NCBI GenBank assembly: GCA_022826705.1
Contig: JAJDUJ010000030.1
Coordinates: 124,001-188,000, forward strand
DNA from: Acidimicrobiia bacterium
GTDB lineage: Bacteria > Actinomycetota > Acidimicrobiia > Acidimicrobiales > Bin134
Length of the DNA: 64,000 bases
Reading direction: 5' to 3'
Shown: positions 33,266-42,466 of the stretch, one piece after another
Layout of the letters: each line of letters opens with the position of its first letter
How positions within the stretch are numbered: the first letter of the stretch is position 1
The notes under the pieces: model-generated
What the model was told of the DNA's origin: nothing
Databases searched by the model: none
The model's input: the letters and a program-made list of their open reading frames with translations, nothing else
Made by a program: the position numbers and the translations under genes

Positions 33266-34351
33266 TCAGAAGGCGATCACCGAGCGCAGGGTCTCGCCCG
33301 CCTTCATGGCGGCGTAGCCGTCGTTCACCTCGGTTATATCGATGGTGGCTGACACCATTTCGTCCAGCTTGAGCCGCCCGTCCAGGTACAAGTCGATGAA
33401 CTTGGGCATGTCCAGGCGGAAGCGGTTGCCGCCCATCAGCGACCCCTGGAGCTTCTTCTCGCTCAAGATGATCTCGCCGCCGGGGATGGTCACCTTGCTG
33501 GTCATGGGCAGCATCCCGATCACCGTGGCCGTGCCGCCGATGCCGATCATGGCCCAGGCTTGCTCGGCAGTGGCGCTCAGGCCGATGGCCTCAAACGAGT
33601 AGTCGGCGCCGCCTCCGGTGATCTCGTGGACCGCGGCCACCGGGTCGACCTCAGAGGCGTTCACCGTGTGGGTGGCGCCCAGAGTGCGGGCCATCTCCAG
33701 TTTGGAGGCCACCAGATCGACCGCGATTATCGGCGTGGCCCCCACGATGCGGGCGCCCTGCACGGCAGACAGTCCGATGCCTCCGCAGCCGATCACCACC
33801 ACGCTCGACCCTGCGGGCACCGCCGCGGTGCGCATGACCGCACCCAGCCCGGTGGTGACCCCGCAGCCGATAAGCGCGGCCCGGTCCAATGGCATGTCGT
33901 CGCGGATCTTGACCACCGCCCGCTCGTGTACCAGCAACTCCTCGGCGAACGACCCCAGCCCGGCGAAGGCGGTGCAGCCCCGGCCGTCGTCGAAGCGCAG
34001 CGAAGGGGTGGGGCGGCCCGAGCGCATGGAATCAGCGTCGAGGCATAGGTAGGGCTTGCCCTGGAGGCAGGTGCGGCACACCCCGCACCACATCGACACG
34101 CAGGTGATGACGTGGTCGCCGGGCTTCACATAGGTGACGTCTTCCCCTACCGCGGCCACCACACCGGCCGACTCGTGGCCCATCACCATCGACTGTGCCA
34201 CCGGCCAGTGCCCGTCCATGAAGTGCAGGTCGGAGTGGCAGAGCCCGGCATGGGTGGTGTTGATGAGCACCTCGTTGGCATTCGGCTTGTCAACGGTCAG
34301 GTTCTCGACGACCAACTCGCCGGGGCTGGTGTGCAAAACGGCGCCGCGCAT
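33266..34351 (-). CDS. zinc-dependent alcohol dehydrogenase, MDR family (361 aa)
   Basis: The catalytic zinc ligands are in TTHAGLCHSDLHFMDGH (Cys) and GHESAGVV (His, Glu). The structural zinc lobe has four Cys in CVSMWCGVCRTCLQGKPYLC. The Rossmann motif is VVIGCGGIGLSAVQGA. It resembles class III-type or NDMA-dependent actinobacterial ADHs that oxidise alcohols or S-adducts with NAD. AAAGGAGAA lies upstream of the ATG, giving strong translation. It is first of the ADH-SDR-SDR series. Confidence 0.87.
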   Translation of the reverse strand: MRGAVLHTSPGELVVENLTVDKPNANEVLINTTHAGLCHSDLHFMDGHWPVAQSMVMGHESAGVVAAVGEDVTYVKPGDHVITCVSMWCGVCRTCLQGKPYLCLDADSMRSGRPTPSLRFDDGRGCTAFAGLGSFAEELLVHERAVVKIRDDMPLDRAALIGCGVTTGLGAVMRTAAVPAGSSVVVIGCGGIGLSAVQGARIVGATPIIAVDLVASKLEMARTLGATHTVNASEVDPVAAVHEITGGGADYSFEAIGLSATAEQAWAMIGIGGTATVIGMLPMTSKVTIPGGEIILSEKKLQGSLMGGNRFRLDMPKFIDLYLDGRLKLDEMVSATIDITEVNDGYAAMKAGETLRSVIAF

Positions 34352-34392
34352 GGGGTTCTCCTTTAATTCTGGGGATTAGGGAATACTGGGAA

Positions 34393-35598
34393 TTAGGTGG
34401 TGGTCAGGAAAGTTTCTATCAGGCCGATCACGTAGCCGATGTCTTCGTCGTCTAGGGAGTGGTTCATAGGAAGTACCACACCCCGTTCCATGATGGCGTC
34501 GGCATGGGGGAGTCCGGCTTCGGGTTGGCGGAAGTCCACCCCGGCCATAAACGGCTGGCGAGTGGCGTTGCCGGTCCACACGGTGCGGGTGTCCACCCCG
34601 TTGCCGTCGAGATGGGCTTGCAGGTCGGCGCGCACGAAGCCGGCGTCGGGGGCGATGGTGAGCGGGTAGCACAGCCAGGCGGTGTCCAGCCCCTGGGTCT
34701 GGCGGGGGAGGCGGAAGCGGTCGGCGTGGTTCGAGAAGAAATCCGTGTAGAGGTCGAAGCTGCGAGTGCGCCGGGCGAAGTTGGCGGGCACCTTGTCGAG
34801 CTGCTGGCGGCCGAAGGCGGCCCCGATCTCGGAGGGCTCGAAGTTCCAGGCCAGCTCGTCGAAAATGAACTGGTTGTCGTAGTGGATGCCGTCGAGTTCC
34901 TCCCAGAAGTTCCGGTCTCGGCGTTTGGAGCCGTAGAAGTGCAGCTCGGAGCGGCGCCCCCAGCGGCGCAGCAGCAGACCCCGGTCTCGCAGGTTCTCGT
35001 CGTCGAGCAGCACCATGCCGCCGTTGCCCGCGCAGGTGATGATGTGCGACGACGCGAAGCTGGTGACGGTCAGATCGCTGCGGGTGCCGGTGGGCGTGCC
35101 CCTCAGCACCGGTCCCAGGGCGTCGCAGCTGTCCTCGATCACGAACAGCCCGTGGCGGTTTGCGATGGCCCGAATGGCATCCCAGTCGGGGGCGTTGCCG
35201 ATGAGGTTGGGGGCCAAGATGGCCCGGGTGTCGGGGCTGATGAGGCTCTCGATGGAATCGACGTCGATCTGGTAGGTGTCGGGGTCCACGTCGGCGAACA
35301 CCGGCACCAGCCCGGCTCGAACCAGCGGTGCCACATCGGTGGAGAAGGTCACCGCCGCGGTGATCACCTCGCTGCCCGGCGGCAGGTCGGCCAACTCCAC
35401 CGCCAAATACAGAGCGGAAGACCCCGAGTTGCACATGAGGCCCCGCTGTTTGCCGAACCGCCCGGCCACCGCCCACTCGAAGGCGGTCACGTTGCGACCC
35501 GGCCACAGCGCCGCCGCCCCGCCCCGCAGCACCTCTGTCACCGCTTCGATCTCGGCCTCATCGTGCACGCTGGCCGCATAGAAGATCCGCTCGCCCAT
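34393..35598 (-). CDS. DegT/DnrJ/EryC1-family protein with His at the PLP-lysine position (401 aa)
   Basis: Overall match to sugar aminotransferase-fold enzymes: CNSGSSALYLAV, AVTFSTDVAPL, FADVDPDTYQID, LFVIEDSCDALG (Asp156). In the family the Schiff-base Lys sits about nine residues before the Gly-Gly of the next loop; here that position is His185 in SFASSHIITCAGNGG. A Lys-to-His change marks the E1/RfbH and ColD dehydratases. The C-terminal RQPFMAGVDFR also resembles RfbH. The four Cys that hold E1's iron-sulfur cluster are not present, closer to ColD. It may be a 3-deoxysugar dehydratase rather than a transaminase. No sugar-nucleotide genes are adjacent. Confidence 0.8.
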   Translation of the reverse strand: MGERIFYAASVHDEAEIEAVTEVLRGGAAALWPGRNVTAFEWAVAGRFGKQRGLMCNSGSSALYLAVELADLPPGSEVITAAVTFSTDVAPLVRAGLVPVFADVDPDTYQIDVDSIESLISPDTRAILAPNLIGNAPDWDAIRAIANRHGLFVIEDSCDALGPVLRGTPTGTRSDLTVTSFASSHIITCAGNGGMVLLDDENLRDRGLLLRRWGRRSELHFYGSKRRDRNFWEELDGIHYDNQFIFDELAWNFEPSEIGAAFGRQQLDKVPANFARRTRSFDLYTDFFSNHADRFRLPRQTQGLDTAWLCYPLTIAPDAGFVRADLQAHLDGNGVDTRTVWTGNATRQPFMAGVDFRQPEAGLPHADAIMERGVVLPMNHSLDDEDIGYVIGLIETFLTTT

Positions 35599-35683
35599 CA
35601 GCCCTCAGTCTGCCCCACCCCATCCAATGAGGCGCGATCAGGCAATGGGTCAGAGCCAGAGGTGATTCAGACTCGCGCTGGGT

Positions 35684-36259
35684 TCAAACAGAGTGGCAGG
35701 GGTCGGAGTGACCGCCGCTCATGGCCTCTAGAAACCCGGAGGCCCGTTCTTGGCGGGGGTAGCGGTTGGCCAGCTCCCAAAAGGCGGGACTGTGATTGGG
35801 CTCGCTGAGGTGGGCCAGCTCGTGGACGATGACCGCGTCGAGTACCCAGCCCGGCACGCGGGCCAGACGGGTGGATATGCGGATGGTGCCCCGGGCCGAG
35901 GTGCATGACGCCCAGCGGTCGTTCTGCTCGGCCCAGGTGACCGACTCCGGATGAGGCAAGCCGTAGCGGGAGGCCAGCTTGACGGCCCGCTCGGCCAAAT
36001 TCACACCGCCGGCCTCGGCCGCCCGCTTGCGCTCGAGGCGGGTCACCAGGCTGGCCACCATCTCGGCCTCGGCATCGGGCGTCATTCCAGCGGGAACCCG
36101 AACTTCAATGCAGTCGGGCAGGATCTTGGCCGCGGCTGTCTTTCGACGCCTTGGACTGCGGATAACGCGGATCGGCAGCCGCGGCAGCGCCTCAGGAACT
36201 GTTTCGACGGCAGTGCCTGCTGCTGCGTCGATCGCGGTGTCCACGAGGGCCGAATTCAC
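35684..36259 (-). CDS. YgjP-like (M48-type) metallopeptidase-domain protein (191 aa)
   Basis: Zinc motif HELAH (VIVHELAHLSEPNHSPAFW) with the Glu/His environment of the YgjP/DUF45 family, and a preceding Trp-Ala-Ser-Cys-(S/T) segment (RWASCTSARGTIRIS). I start it at GTG 36257-36259; the longer frame into 36523 is antisense to the next gene and has low-complexity composition. The function of the family is unknown. It is divergent from the DUF1214 gene. Confidence 0.75.
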   Translation of the reverse strand: MNSALVDTAIDAAAGTAVETVPEALPRLPIRVIRSPRRRKTAAAKILPDCIEVRVPAGMTPDAEAEMVASLVTRLERKRAAEAGGVNLAERAVKLASRYGLPHPESVTWAEQNDRWASCTSARGTIRISTRLARVPGWVLDAVIVHELAHLSEPNHSPAFWELANRYPRQERASGFLEAMSGGHSDPCHSV

Positions 36260-36355
36260 GTTTCGACCATACCGACGGGGGGTGACGGTTTGGTGGATGG
36301 TGGCGAGTCCAAGCCGCTGCGGTATCGTCCGCCCAAAACCAAGGGGGAGATTGAA

Positions 36356-37468
36356 ATGGCTGATCAGACCAAGACCCAGGCGGCGTGGGCAGAGATGGTT
36401 GATGCCCTGGGGCAGGTGAGCGAGCGCTTCTGCGGCGAGGAGTGGGGGGTGTCCGGCGAGCAGGACATCGCCGACAGCCACCGGCTGGTGCTGCACATCC
36501 TCCAGTCGGCCCTGTTCTCCCACGCTGAGTTCGATCCCGAGCGCCCGGTGTGGCGCCGGATCGTATCGCCCACCCGCAAATTCACGGGTGACAACGCCGA
36601 CGCGGTGTACTTCGAAGCCCCGGTGAGCGGCGATCTGGCCTATCGGGTAACCGGCAACCTGGCCGGAGCGGTCTACACGTCGTTCACGGTGGAATTGGGC
36701 TCATCCGAAGGCCGATACGCCACCGGCACCGGCGGGGTGCTCAACGACGACGACATCGACGTTGACGCCGACGGCAACTACGAGGTGTTCCTCGGCGGCG
36801 AGCCCCGGGACCGGAACTGGCTAGACCTGCCCCCTGATGCGGGTCGGATCACCACCCGGCACTATTTCGAGGTTCCCAAGCCGGCGGCGGCCGACGAGTC
36901 GCTTCACATCCCCCTCACCATCGAGTGCCTGTCGCCGGTGGGGCCGGCCACGCTTTGGAACGACGAGACGATGGCCGCGGCTATCGGCCGGGTGAACAAC
37001 CACGTGCTGGGCAAGACCCTCCAGCAGCCCATCCCCGGCACCTATCCCTTGCCGACGTGGGTCAGCCGAGAGCCCAACGTGCTGCCCGATCCGCAGCCGC
37101 CCGGCACCATGGGCTTTGCGGCCTTCGACGCCTACTACACCATGGGGCGCTATGTGCTCGGCCCCGACGAGGCCTTGGTGATGACCGGGCGGTGGCCGGA
37201 GTGCAAATTCGGCAACGTGTGCCTGTGGACCGCTGCGGGCCAGACCTACGACTACGGCAACCGCGTCACCAGCCGCAATCGGGCCAACACCACCCTGGAG
37301 GCCGACGGCACCTTCAAGATGGTGATCGCCCACGAAGACCCCGGCGTGTACAACTGGCTGGACACCGAGGGCCGCCCCACCGGCAGCATCTTCTGGCGGT
37401 TCTTCCTGCCCACCGCAGGCGTGGAGCGCATTGAGCCCGAGCTAGTCAAGCTCGCTGATCTGCGCTGA
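36356..37468 (+). CDS. DUF1214 domain-containing protein (370 aa)
   Basis: ATG 36356 has GGGGGAG 6 nt upstream. The C-terminal portion holds a DUF1214-type domain with ALVMTGRWPECKFGNVCLW and RPTGSIFWRFFLP, and the middle TGNLAGAVYTSFTVELGSS is a conserved turn. No enzymatic role is established for this family, though it often occurs in catabolic neighbourhoods. It sits between a peptidase-like gene (divergent) and an amidohydrolase (convergent), so no operon is implied. Confidence 0.75.
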   Translation: MADQTKTQAAWAEMVDALGQVSERFCGEEWGVSGEQDIADSHRLVLHILQSALFSHAEFDPERPVWRRIVSPTRKFTGDNADAVYFEAPVSGDLAYRVTGNLAGAVYTSFTVELGSSEGRYATGTGGVLNDDDIDVDADGNYEVFLGGEPRDRNWLDLPPDAGRITTRHYFEVPKPAAADESLHIPLTIECLSPVGPATLWNDETMAAAIGRVNNHVLGKTLQQPIPGTYPLPTWVSREPNVLPDPQPPGTMGFAAFDAYYTMGRYVLGPDEALVMTGRWPECKFGNVCLWTAAGQTYDYGNRVTSRNRANTTLEADGTFKMVIAHEDPGVYNWLDTEGRPTGSIFWRFFLPTAGVERIEPELVKLADLR

Positions 37469-37484
37469 GTGCTTCTGACTTTGA

Positions 37485-38645
37485 TCAGGCCAGATTCGCG
37501 CTGAGCTTGCCGAGAGCGTCTTTGTCGAACCCGTAGAGGTCGGCGGCATTGCCGCCCAACAGCCGGGCAACCTCGTGGTCGGCCCGCCCGGCGAACTGCT
37601 GGTCCAGCATTTTCTGCGAATTCGGCCAAGTGCCTTCGATGTGGGGGTAGTCGGAGCCCCACATGAGGTGGTCAGCGCCCAGTCGGTCCACCACGTCGAC
37701 CTCGTCGGCGTCGGTGAACCCTGCGCCCAGGAACACCTGGCGGCGAAAGTACTCACTGGGCATCAGCGGCAGGTCTCGACGAAGCTGATCGAACATCCGC
37801 TGCTCGTAGTAGTGGTCCAATTGGTCGAGTGTTTCCGGAGCCCAGGTGGATCCCTGCTCGTTCATCACCATGCGCAGGCCGGGGTGGCGTTCGAAGGCCC
37901 CCGACCACATGAGCAGCCAGAACGGGCGGTGGGCGAACCAGGTGATCTCGGTGAGGAAGATGCCCAGCGAGCCGGTGAAGTCGCCGTAGTTGGGGGTCCA
38001 GCCCGAGTGAGTGTGAACCGGCAATCCCTCATCGGCGCAGGCCGCCCACACCGGGTCGTATCGGGGGTGGTTGTACAGGGGGTTGTCGCCAGTGCCGCTG
38101 CACAACAGAACGCCCCCGAACAGCCCCAGATCGCGCATCTGCTGGATCTCGGCGACGGTGGTGTCGATGTCGTCGACGGTGATCAGGCCCACCCCGGCGC
38201 GGCGCCCGGGGGCGTCGTTGCAGAAGTCGCCCAGCCAGCGATTGTAGGCCCGGCAACCGGCCAGCCAAAGGGCCGGATCCTGCTCATATTGGTAGGTCAT
38301 CAACCCCACATCGAATGGGGTGACGGTCGGGCCGCCAGCGCCGGGGTACAGGACTTCGGCGACGGTGCCGTCGGCCTCAAGCTCTCGTAGCCGGCGGGTT
38401 GAGTCCCAGCCTCCGTCGACCCCGCCGGCGGCCACTTCCTCGATTTCGCCGAACTCCTCAAGGGCTTGGTCGCTGTAGATGGCGGCCCCGGTGTGCTCAG
38501 CCTTGCGCCTGTTCTTCATCTCGGTGTCGCCCAGCCATTGCTGATATACGTCGTCGTAGCCGGGATCCAGGTACTGCCGGTAGGTGTCGGGCAGCGCGCT
38601 GGCGTGGCAGTCGGCTGAGATCATCAACAGGCCTTCCATCCCCAT
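37485..38645 (-). CDS. amidohydrolase family protein (386 aa)
   Basis: N-terminal MISADCHASALPD corresponds to the amidohydrolase-2 metal-binding opening (usually DxHxH; here DCHA). GLPVHTHSGWTPN, VMNEQGSTWAPE and MWGSDYPHIEGTWPNS (His and Asp ligands) complete the TIM-barrel metal site. Members are decarboxylases or hydrolases in aromatic and xenobiotic breakdown. Start candidates are ATG 38645, 38639 and 38624, all near one another; the first is given. The longer frame to 39068 overlaps the divergent membrane protein gene and is rejected. Confidence 0.82.
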   Translation of the reverse strand: MGMEGLLMISADCHASALPDTYRQYLDPGYDDVYQQWLGDTEMKNRRKAEHTGAAIYSDQALEEFGEIEEVAAGGVDGGWDSTRRLRELEADGTVAEVLYPGAGGPTVTPFDVGLMTYQYEQDPALWLAGCRAYNRWLGDFCNDAPGRRAGVGLITVDDIDTTVAEIQQMRDLGLFGGVLLCSGTGDNPLYNHPRYDPVWAACADEGLPVHTHSGWTPNYGDFTGSLGIFLTEITWFAHRPFWLLMWSGAFERHPGLRMVMNEQGSTWAPETLDQLDHYYEQRMFDQLRRDLPLMPSEYFRRQVFLGAGFTDADEVDVVDRLGADHLMWGSDYPHIEGTWPNSQKMLDQQFAGRADHEVARLLGGNAADLYGFDKDALGKLSANLA

Positions 38646-38711
38646 ACTCTGCCCGGTGCCGAAGGGGTGCGCGGAATCAGCGGGCTGGCAGGCGAGAATG
38701 TCGGGGTGCAA

Positions 38712-39041
38712 ATGCAGGGTCAGACCGAGGAACTGCCCGATGGGCTGGATTGCGTCGACCCCGATCTGCTGGCAGACCTGCGGAACGGGGTCATCGACAA
38801 ACTGCCCGAAAGCGCCCTCGACTGCTTGCCGCCCAATGTGCGCGACGACATTCCCCCTGGATTGATTGATTTCGCCACGGCCAATCCCGAATTGGCGCTG
38901 GCAGCAGTGATCGTGGCCGTGGTGGCCACGCTGGTGTTTCTTTACAAGCTGGCCAAGCGAGCCTTCTTCGTCGCCTTGATTGCGGGAGCGGTGGCGGCTG
39001 CGGCTTGGTGGTGGTGGCTGGCAGAGCCAAATATCTTCTGA
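38712..39041 (+). CDS. small membrane protein, unknown (109 aa)
   Basis: An acidic N-terminus (EELPDGLDCVDPDLLADL, CLPPNVRDDIPPGL) is followed by two membrane helices (LALAAVIVAVVATLVFLYKL and FFVALIAGAVAAAAWWWW), separated by a short basic turn. A GTG at 38706 and upstream ATG 38667 are alternative starts. It stops 2 bp before the acetoacetyl-CoA synthetase ATG, so the two are co-transcribed, yet no functional link is apparent. No family is recognised. Confidence 0.6.
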   Translation: MQGQTEELPDGLDCVDPDLLADLRNGVIDKLPESALDCLPPNVRDDIPPGLIDFATANPELALAAVIVAVVATLVFLYKLAKRAFFVALIAGAVAAAAWWWWLAEPNIF

Positions 39042-39043
39042 CC

Positions 39044-40990
39044 ATGGGCACCCGGCCGCTGTGGACACCTGACCGGGACAAGGCTGCCCACACCAATCTG
39101 GCCCGGTTTGGCGCGGCCGCGGGTATCGACATTGTGACTGAGGGGGGATATGAACGGCTGCACCGGTGGTCGGTGCAAGATCCGGGCGCTTTCTGGGCGG
39201 CGGTGTGGGACTTCTGCGGGGTGGTGGCCTCAGAGCGGGGGAGCGCCCCGGTGGTCGAGGCCGAGCACATGGCCGACGTGCGGTTCTTCGACGGTGCGCG
39301 GCTCAACTTCGCCGAGAATTTGCTCGACGGGGGCGATGACGAGGTGGCCATGGTGTTCGCCGACGAGTCCGGCGTCTACACCGAGACCACCAGGGGCCAG
39401 TTGCGAGCGCTGGTGTCTCGGCTGGCTGGCGCCATGCGGGCCCAGGGGGTGGGCCCCGGCGACCGGGTGGCGTGCTGGATGCCCAACGTGCCCGAGGCCT
39501 ACGCGGTGATGCTGGCCGCGGCCTCGGTGGGGGCGGTGTTCTCATCCACGTCTCCCGACTTCGGCACCGCCGGAGTGCTCGACCGCTTCGGCCAGATCGA
39601 GCCCGTGGTGCTGTTCGCGGTGGACGGCTATGTCTACGGCGGCCAAGAATTCGACTGCCGGGAACGGCTGGGAGAGATACAGGCCGGACTCCCCACCGTG
39701 GAGGTCACTGTGGTGTTGAGCCGCCTGCATTCAGAACAGAGCCCGCCGGAGGGCACGGTGGACTTCGATGCATGGATCGAGCCCCATCCGCCGAGAGCAA
39801 TCCAGTTCGAGCAGCTTTCCTTCGACCATCCGCTGTACGTGCTGTATTCCTCGGGCACCACCGGGCGGCCCAAGTGCATCGTCCACCGGGCGGGCGGGAT
39901 TTTGCTCAAGCACCTGTGCGAGCACCAACTGCACTGCGATGTACGCCCCGGCGACCGAGTGTTCTACTTCACCACCACCGGCTGGATGATGTGGAACTGG
40001 CTGGCCTCCGCCCTGGCCTCGGGGGCCGCCGCGGTGGTTTGGGACGGAAACCCCGTACACCCGAGCCCGGACACCCTGTTCGACTTGGTCGACCGGGCCG
40101 GCGTCACCTTGTTCGGCACGTCGGCCCGGTACATCGATTCGCTGCGCAAAGCCAGGGTGGCACCCCGCCGCACTCACCGCCTGAGTGCGCTGCGCACCAT
40201 TTGCTCTACCGGCTCACCGCTGTCGCCCGACGGCTTCGACTACGTGTACCAAGAGGTCAAAGCCGACGTTCACATGGCTTCCATCTCGGGAGGTACCGAC
40301 CTGTGCGGCTGCCTGGTGGCCGGCGACCCCACCGCGCCGGTGTGGCCGGGCGAGATACAGCGGCCCGCTCTGGGGCTGGACATTCAGGTTCTCGATGGCG
40401 ATGGCTCGCGGTTCGAAATCGGGCAGTTCGGCGAGCTGGTTTGCTCCTCGCCATTCCCGTCGCAGCCCCTCCGGTTTTGGGGCGAGGGGGGCGATGAGCG
40501 GTACCGGGCCGCCTATTTCGACCGGTTTGAGGGCCGGTGGCACCAAGGTGACTACATCTGCGCCACTGAGCATGGCGGGTTCGTGATCTCCGGCCGTTCC
40601 GACGCCACGCTGAACCCCGGCGGGGTGCGAATCGGCACGGCTGAGATATACCGCCTGGTGGATGCCATGGACGAGGTGGTCGAGAGCGTGGTGGTGGGCC
40701 AGCCCGTCGACGGTGACACTCGGGTGGTGTTATTCGTGAAGCTGATGGAGGGCATCCGCCTCGACGAGGAATTGCAGACCGCTATCAGAACGATCATCCG
40801 GGCCGGGGCCTCCCCCCGGCATGTGCCCGAGGTGATCTGCGCGGTGGACGACATCCCCCGCACCCGCAGTGGCAAGACGGTGGAGTTGGCGGTGCGCGAT
40901 GCCATCTGCGGGCGGCCCATCGTCAACATCGAAGCCCTGGACAACCCCGAGGCTTTGGACCATTTCCGTAACCGACCGGAGCTGGTATGA
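39044..40990 (+). CDS. acetoacetate-CoA ligase (648 aa)
   Basis: A full-length adenylate-forming enzyme. The P-loop is VLYSSGTTGRPKCIVH; the domain-specific YFTTTGWMMWNW and SISGGTDLCGCLVAGDP belong to the acetoacetyl-CoA synthetase group. The core GRSDATLNPGGVRIG and the final catalytic Lys in TRSGKTVE are present. It activates acetoacetate (or a short oxoacid) to acetoacetyl-CoA. The ATG at 39044 directly follows the small membrane gene, and its stop overlaps the next gene's start (ATGA). Confidence 0.9.
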   Translation: MGTRPLWTPDRDKAAHTNLARFGAAAGIDIVTEGGYERLHRWSVQDPGAFWAAVWDFCGVVASERGSAPVVEAEHMADVRFFDGARLNFAENLLDGGDDEVAMVFADESGVYTETTRGQLRALVSRLAGAMRAQGVGPGDRVACWMPNVPEAYAVMLAAASVGAVFSSTSPDFGTAGVLDRFGQIEPVVLFAVDGYVYGGQEFDCRERLGEIQAGLPTVEVTVVLSRLHSEQSPPEGTVDFDAWIEPHPPRAIQFEQLSFDHPLYVLYSSGTTGRPKCIVHRAGGILLKHLCEHQLHCDVRPGDRVFYFTTTGWMMWNWLASALASGAAAVVWDGNPVHPSPDTLFDLVDRAGVTLFGTSARYIDSLRKARVAPRRTHRLSALRTICSTGSPLSPDGFDYVYQEVKADVHMASISGGTDLCGCLVAGDPTAPVWPGEIQRPALGLDIQVLDGDGSRFEIGQFGELVCSSPFPSQPLRFWGEGGDERYRAAYFDRFEGRWHQGDYICATEHGGFVISGRSDATLNPGGVRIGTAEIYRLVDAMDEVVESVVVGQPVDGDTRVVLFVKLMEGIRLDEELQTAIRTIIRAGASPRHVPEVICAVDDIPRTRSGKTVELAVRDAICGRPIVNIEALDNPEALDHFRNRPELV

Positions 40991-41853
40991 CTGAGAATCT
41001 CCCGACAGGAGGCGCGCTGCCCCGGCTTCGCAGCCTGCTGTTCGCCCCGGCCAGCCGCCCCGACATGTGCGCCAAGCTGCCCCGCAGCGGCCCCGACGGG
41101 GTGGTCCTCGACTTGGAGGACGCGGTGGCCCCCGCCGCCAAGGCCGAGGCCCGGGGCCAAGCCCGCGCCGCGGCCGCCGAGCTGCGCCAACTGCACCCCG
41201 ATCTGGCCATCTTCGTAAGGGTCAATCCGCCGGGAACCGAGTGGTTCGCCGACGATGTGGCCGAGGGACTGGCCGCGGAGCTGACCGGGGTGGTGGTGCC
41301 CAAGCTGGAGAGCGCCGCTGAGGTCGATGCGGTACGAGATTTGCTGGCCCAAGCGGGCCGGGAGCACCTCCGGCTGCTGGCCGGGATCGAGACCGCCGCC
41401 GGAGTGGCCCAGGTGGCCGATGTGCTGGATCACCCCGGCGTTCAGATCGCCTATTTCGGAGCTGAGGATTACATCACCGACATGGGCGGTGTGCGCACCG
41501 ACGACGGTCTCGAGGTGCTGTTCGCCCGCTCGCAGGTGGCGCTGGCCGCTCGATTGGCCGGAGTGCCGGTGCTCGATCAGGTGGTGACCGCGTTTGGTGA
41601 CGACGAGCGCTTTTTGGCCGACGCCGCGGTGGGGCGGTCTATCGGCTACAGCGGCAAGCTCTGCATCCATCCCGCCCAGGTTCCCCTGGCCAACCAGTGC
41701 TTCTCCCCATCACCCGAGGAGCGGGAACGAGCTCGGGCCTTGCTGGCCACCTGGGACGAGGCCCAGGCCCGAGGCGAGGCGACGGTGGCCTTCGAGGGCC
41801 AGATGGTCGACGAGCCCCTTGCGCGTCGGGCCCGAGCACTGCTGGACGAGTAG
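40987..41853 (+). CDS. HpcH/HpaI aldolase/citrate-lyase-beta-like protein (CitE-like, 288 aa)
   Basis: N-terminal LRSLLFAPASRPDMCAKL and DGVVLDLEDAVAPAAK (CoA and Mg-binding motifs), FVRVNPPGTEWFADD, LLAGIETAAGVAQV, and KLCIHPAQV are the CitE/Mcl1-family blocks. It is probably a lyase or thioesterase for a (methyl)malyl- or citramalyl-like CoA ester. It overlaps the acetoacetate-CoA ligase by 4 nt (ATGA), so the two genes are coupled. Its last 11 codons are duplicated just after its stop (see the repeat). Confidence 0.82.
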   Translation: MTENLPTGGALPRLRSLLFAPASRPDMCAKLPRSGPDGVVLDLEDAVAPAAKAEARGQARAAAAELRQLHPDLAIFVRVNPPGTEWFADDVAEGLAAELTGVVVPKLESAAEVDAVRDLLAQAGREHLRLLAGIETAAGVAQVADVLDHPGVQIAYFGAEDYITDMGGVRTDDGLEVLFARSQVALAARLAGVPVLDQVVTAFGDDERFLADAAVGRSIGYSGKLCIHPAQVPLANQCFSPSPEERERARALLATWDEAQARGEATVAFEGQMVDEPLARRARALLDE

Positions 41854-41891
41854 ATCTCGCCCACCGGGCCCGGGCGCTGTTGGACGAATGA
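41818..41891 (+). repeat. duplicated C-terminal coding tail of the CitE-like gene
   Basis: Bases 41818-41853 encode LARRARALLDE-stop. After two bases, 41856-41891 encode LAHRARALLDE-stop in another frame (offset 38 bp), with several synonymous third-base differences (CGA/CGG, GCA/GCG, CTG/TTG, GAG/GAA, and TAG/TGA). The second tail is untranslated here. The synonymous pattern indicates it once evolved as coding sequence, so it is likely the end of a former paralogue joined by recombination. Confidence 0.7.
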
Positions 41892-41924
41892 CCTCCGCTC
41901 GAGGTGGTGTGGGAGGCTAAGCGC

Positions 41925-42389
41925 ATGGCAAAGCGACGCGACACAATCCGCCTGACCCCCGAAGAGCTCGAGGTGTTCATCGAGGAGCAGAAGAGCCTCC
42001 AGGTGGCCACCATCAACCAAGACGGGACGCCTCATCTAAGCACCCTGTGGTTCGCTGTAGTGGACGGTGACATCGTGTTCGAGACCTATACCAAGTCGCA
42101 GAAGATCAAGAACCTCGAGCGGGACAACCGCATCGCCCTGCTGATGGAGGACGGCCTTGAGTACGACAAGCTACGCGGGGTGGCCATCAACGGGAACGCC
42201 GAGCTGCACACCGACCCCGAAGTGGTCCACCGCTACGCCTTGGAGGTGATGGTCCGCAACAACCCCGACGTCGACCGGGAGATGCTGTCCAAAGCAGCCG
42301 AACACATGGCCTTGAAGCGCACTGCGGTGGTGATCAAAGCCGAGAAGACCATCAGCTGGGACCACACCAAGCTGGGCGGCAGCTACTGA
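41925..42389 (+). CDS. pyridoxamine 5'-phosphate oxidase-fold protein (154 aa)
   Basis: A split-barrel flavin-binding domain with LQVATINQDGTPHLSTLWFA, then FETYTKSQKIKNLERDNRIA. Mid-chain VAINGNAEL is typical of the family. The length suits the single-domain F420- or FMN-binding group common in actinobacteria. The ATG at 41925 has GGGAGG 9 nt upstream. The exact cofactor and reaction are unknown; the next gene is on the same strand but 77 bp away. Confidence 0.82.
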   Translation: MAKRRDTIRLTPEELEVFIEEQKSLQVATINQDGTPHLSTLWFAVVDGDIVFETYTKSQKIKNLERDNRIALLMEDGLEYDKLRGVAINGNAELHTDPEVVHRYALEVMVRNNPDVDREMLSKAAEHMALKRTAVVIKAEKTISWDHTKLGGSY

Positions 42390-42466
42390 GGGCCCATTTC
42401 CCCCGGCCGCGGAACCGATAGTGCGCGCCCACTGTCGCATAGCTGGCCGATAGCGTTGGGGGTCTG

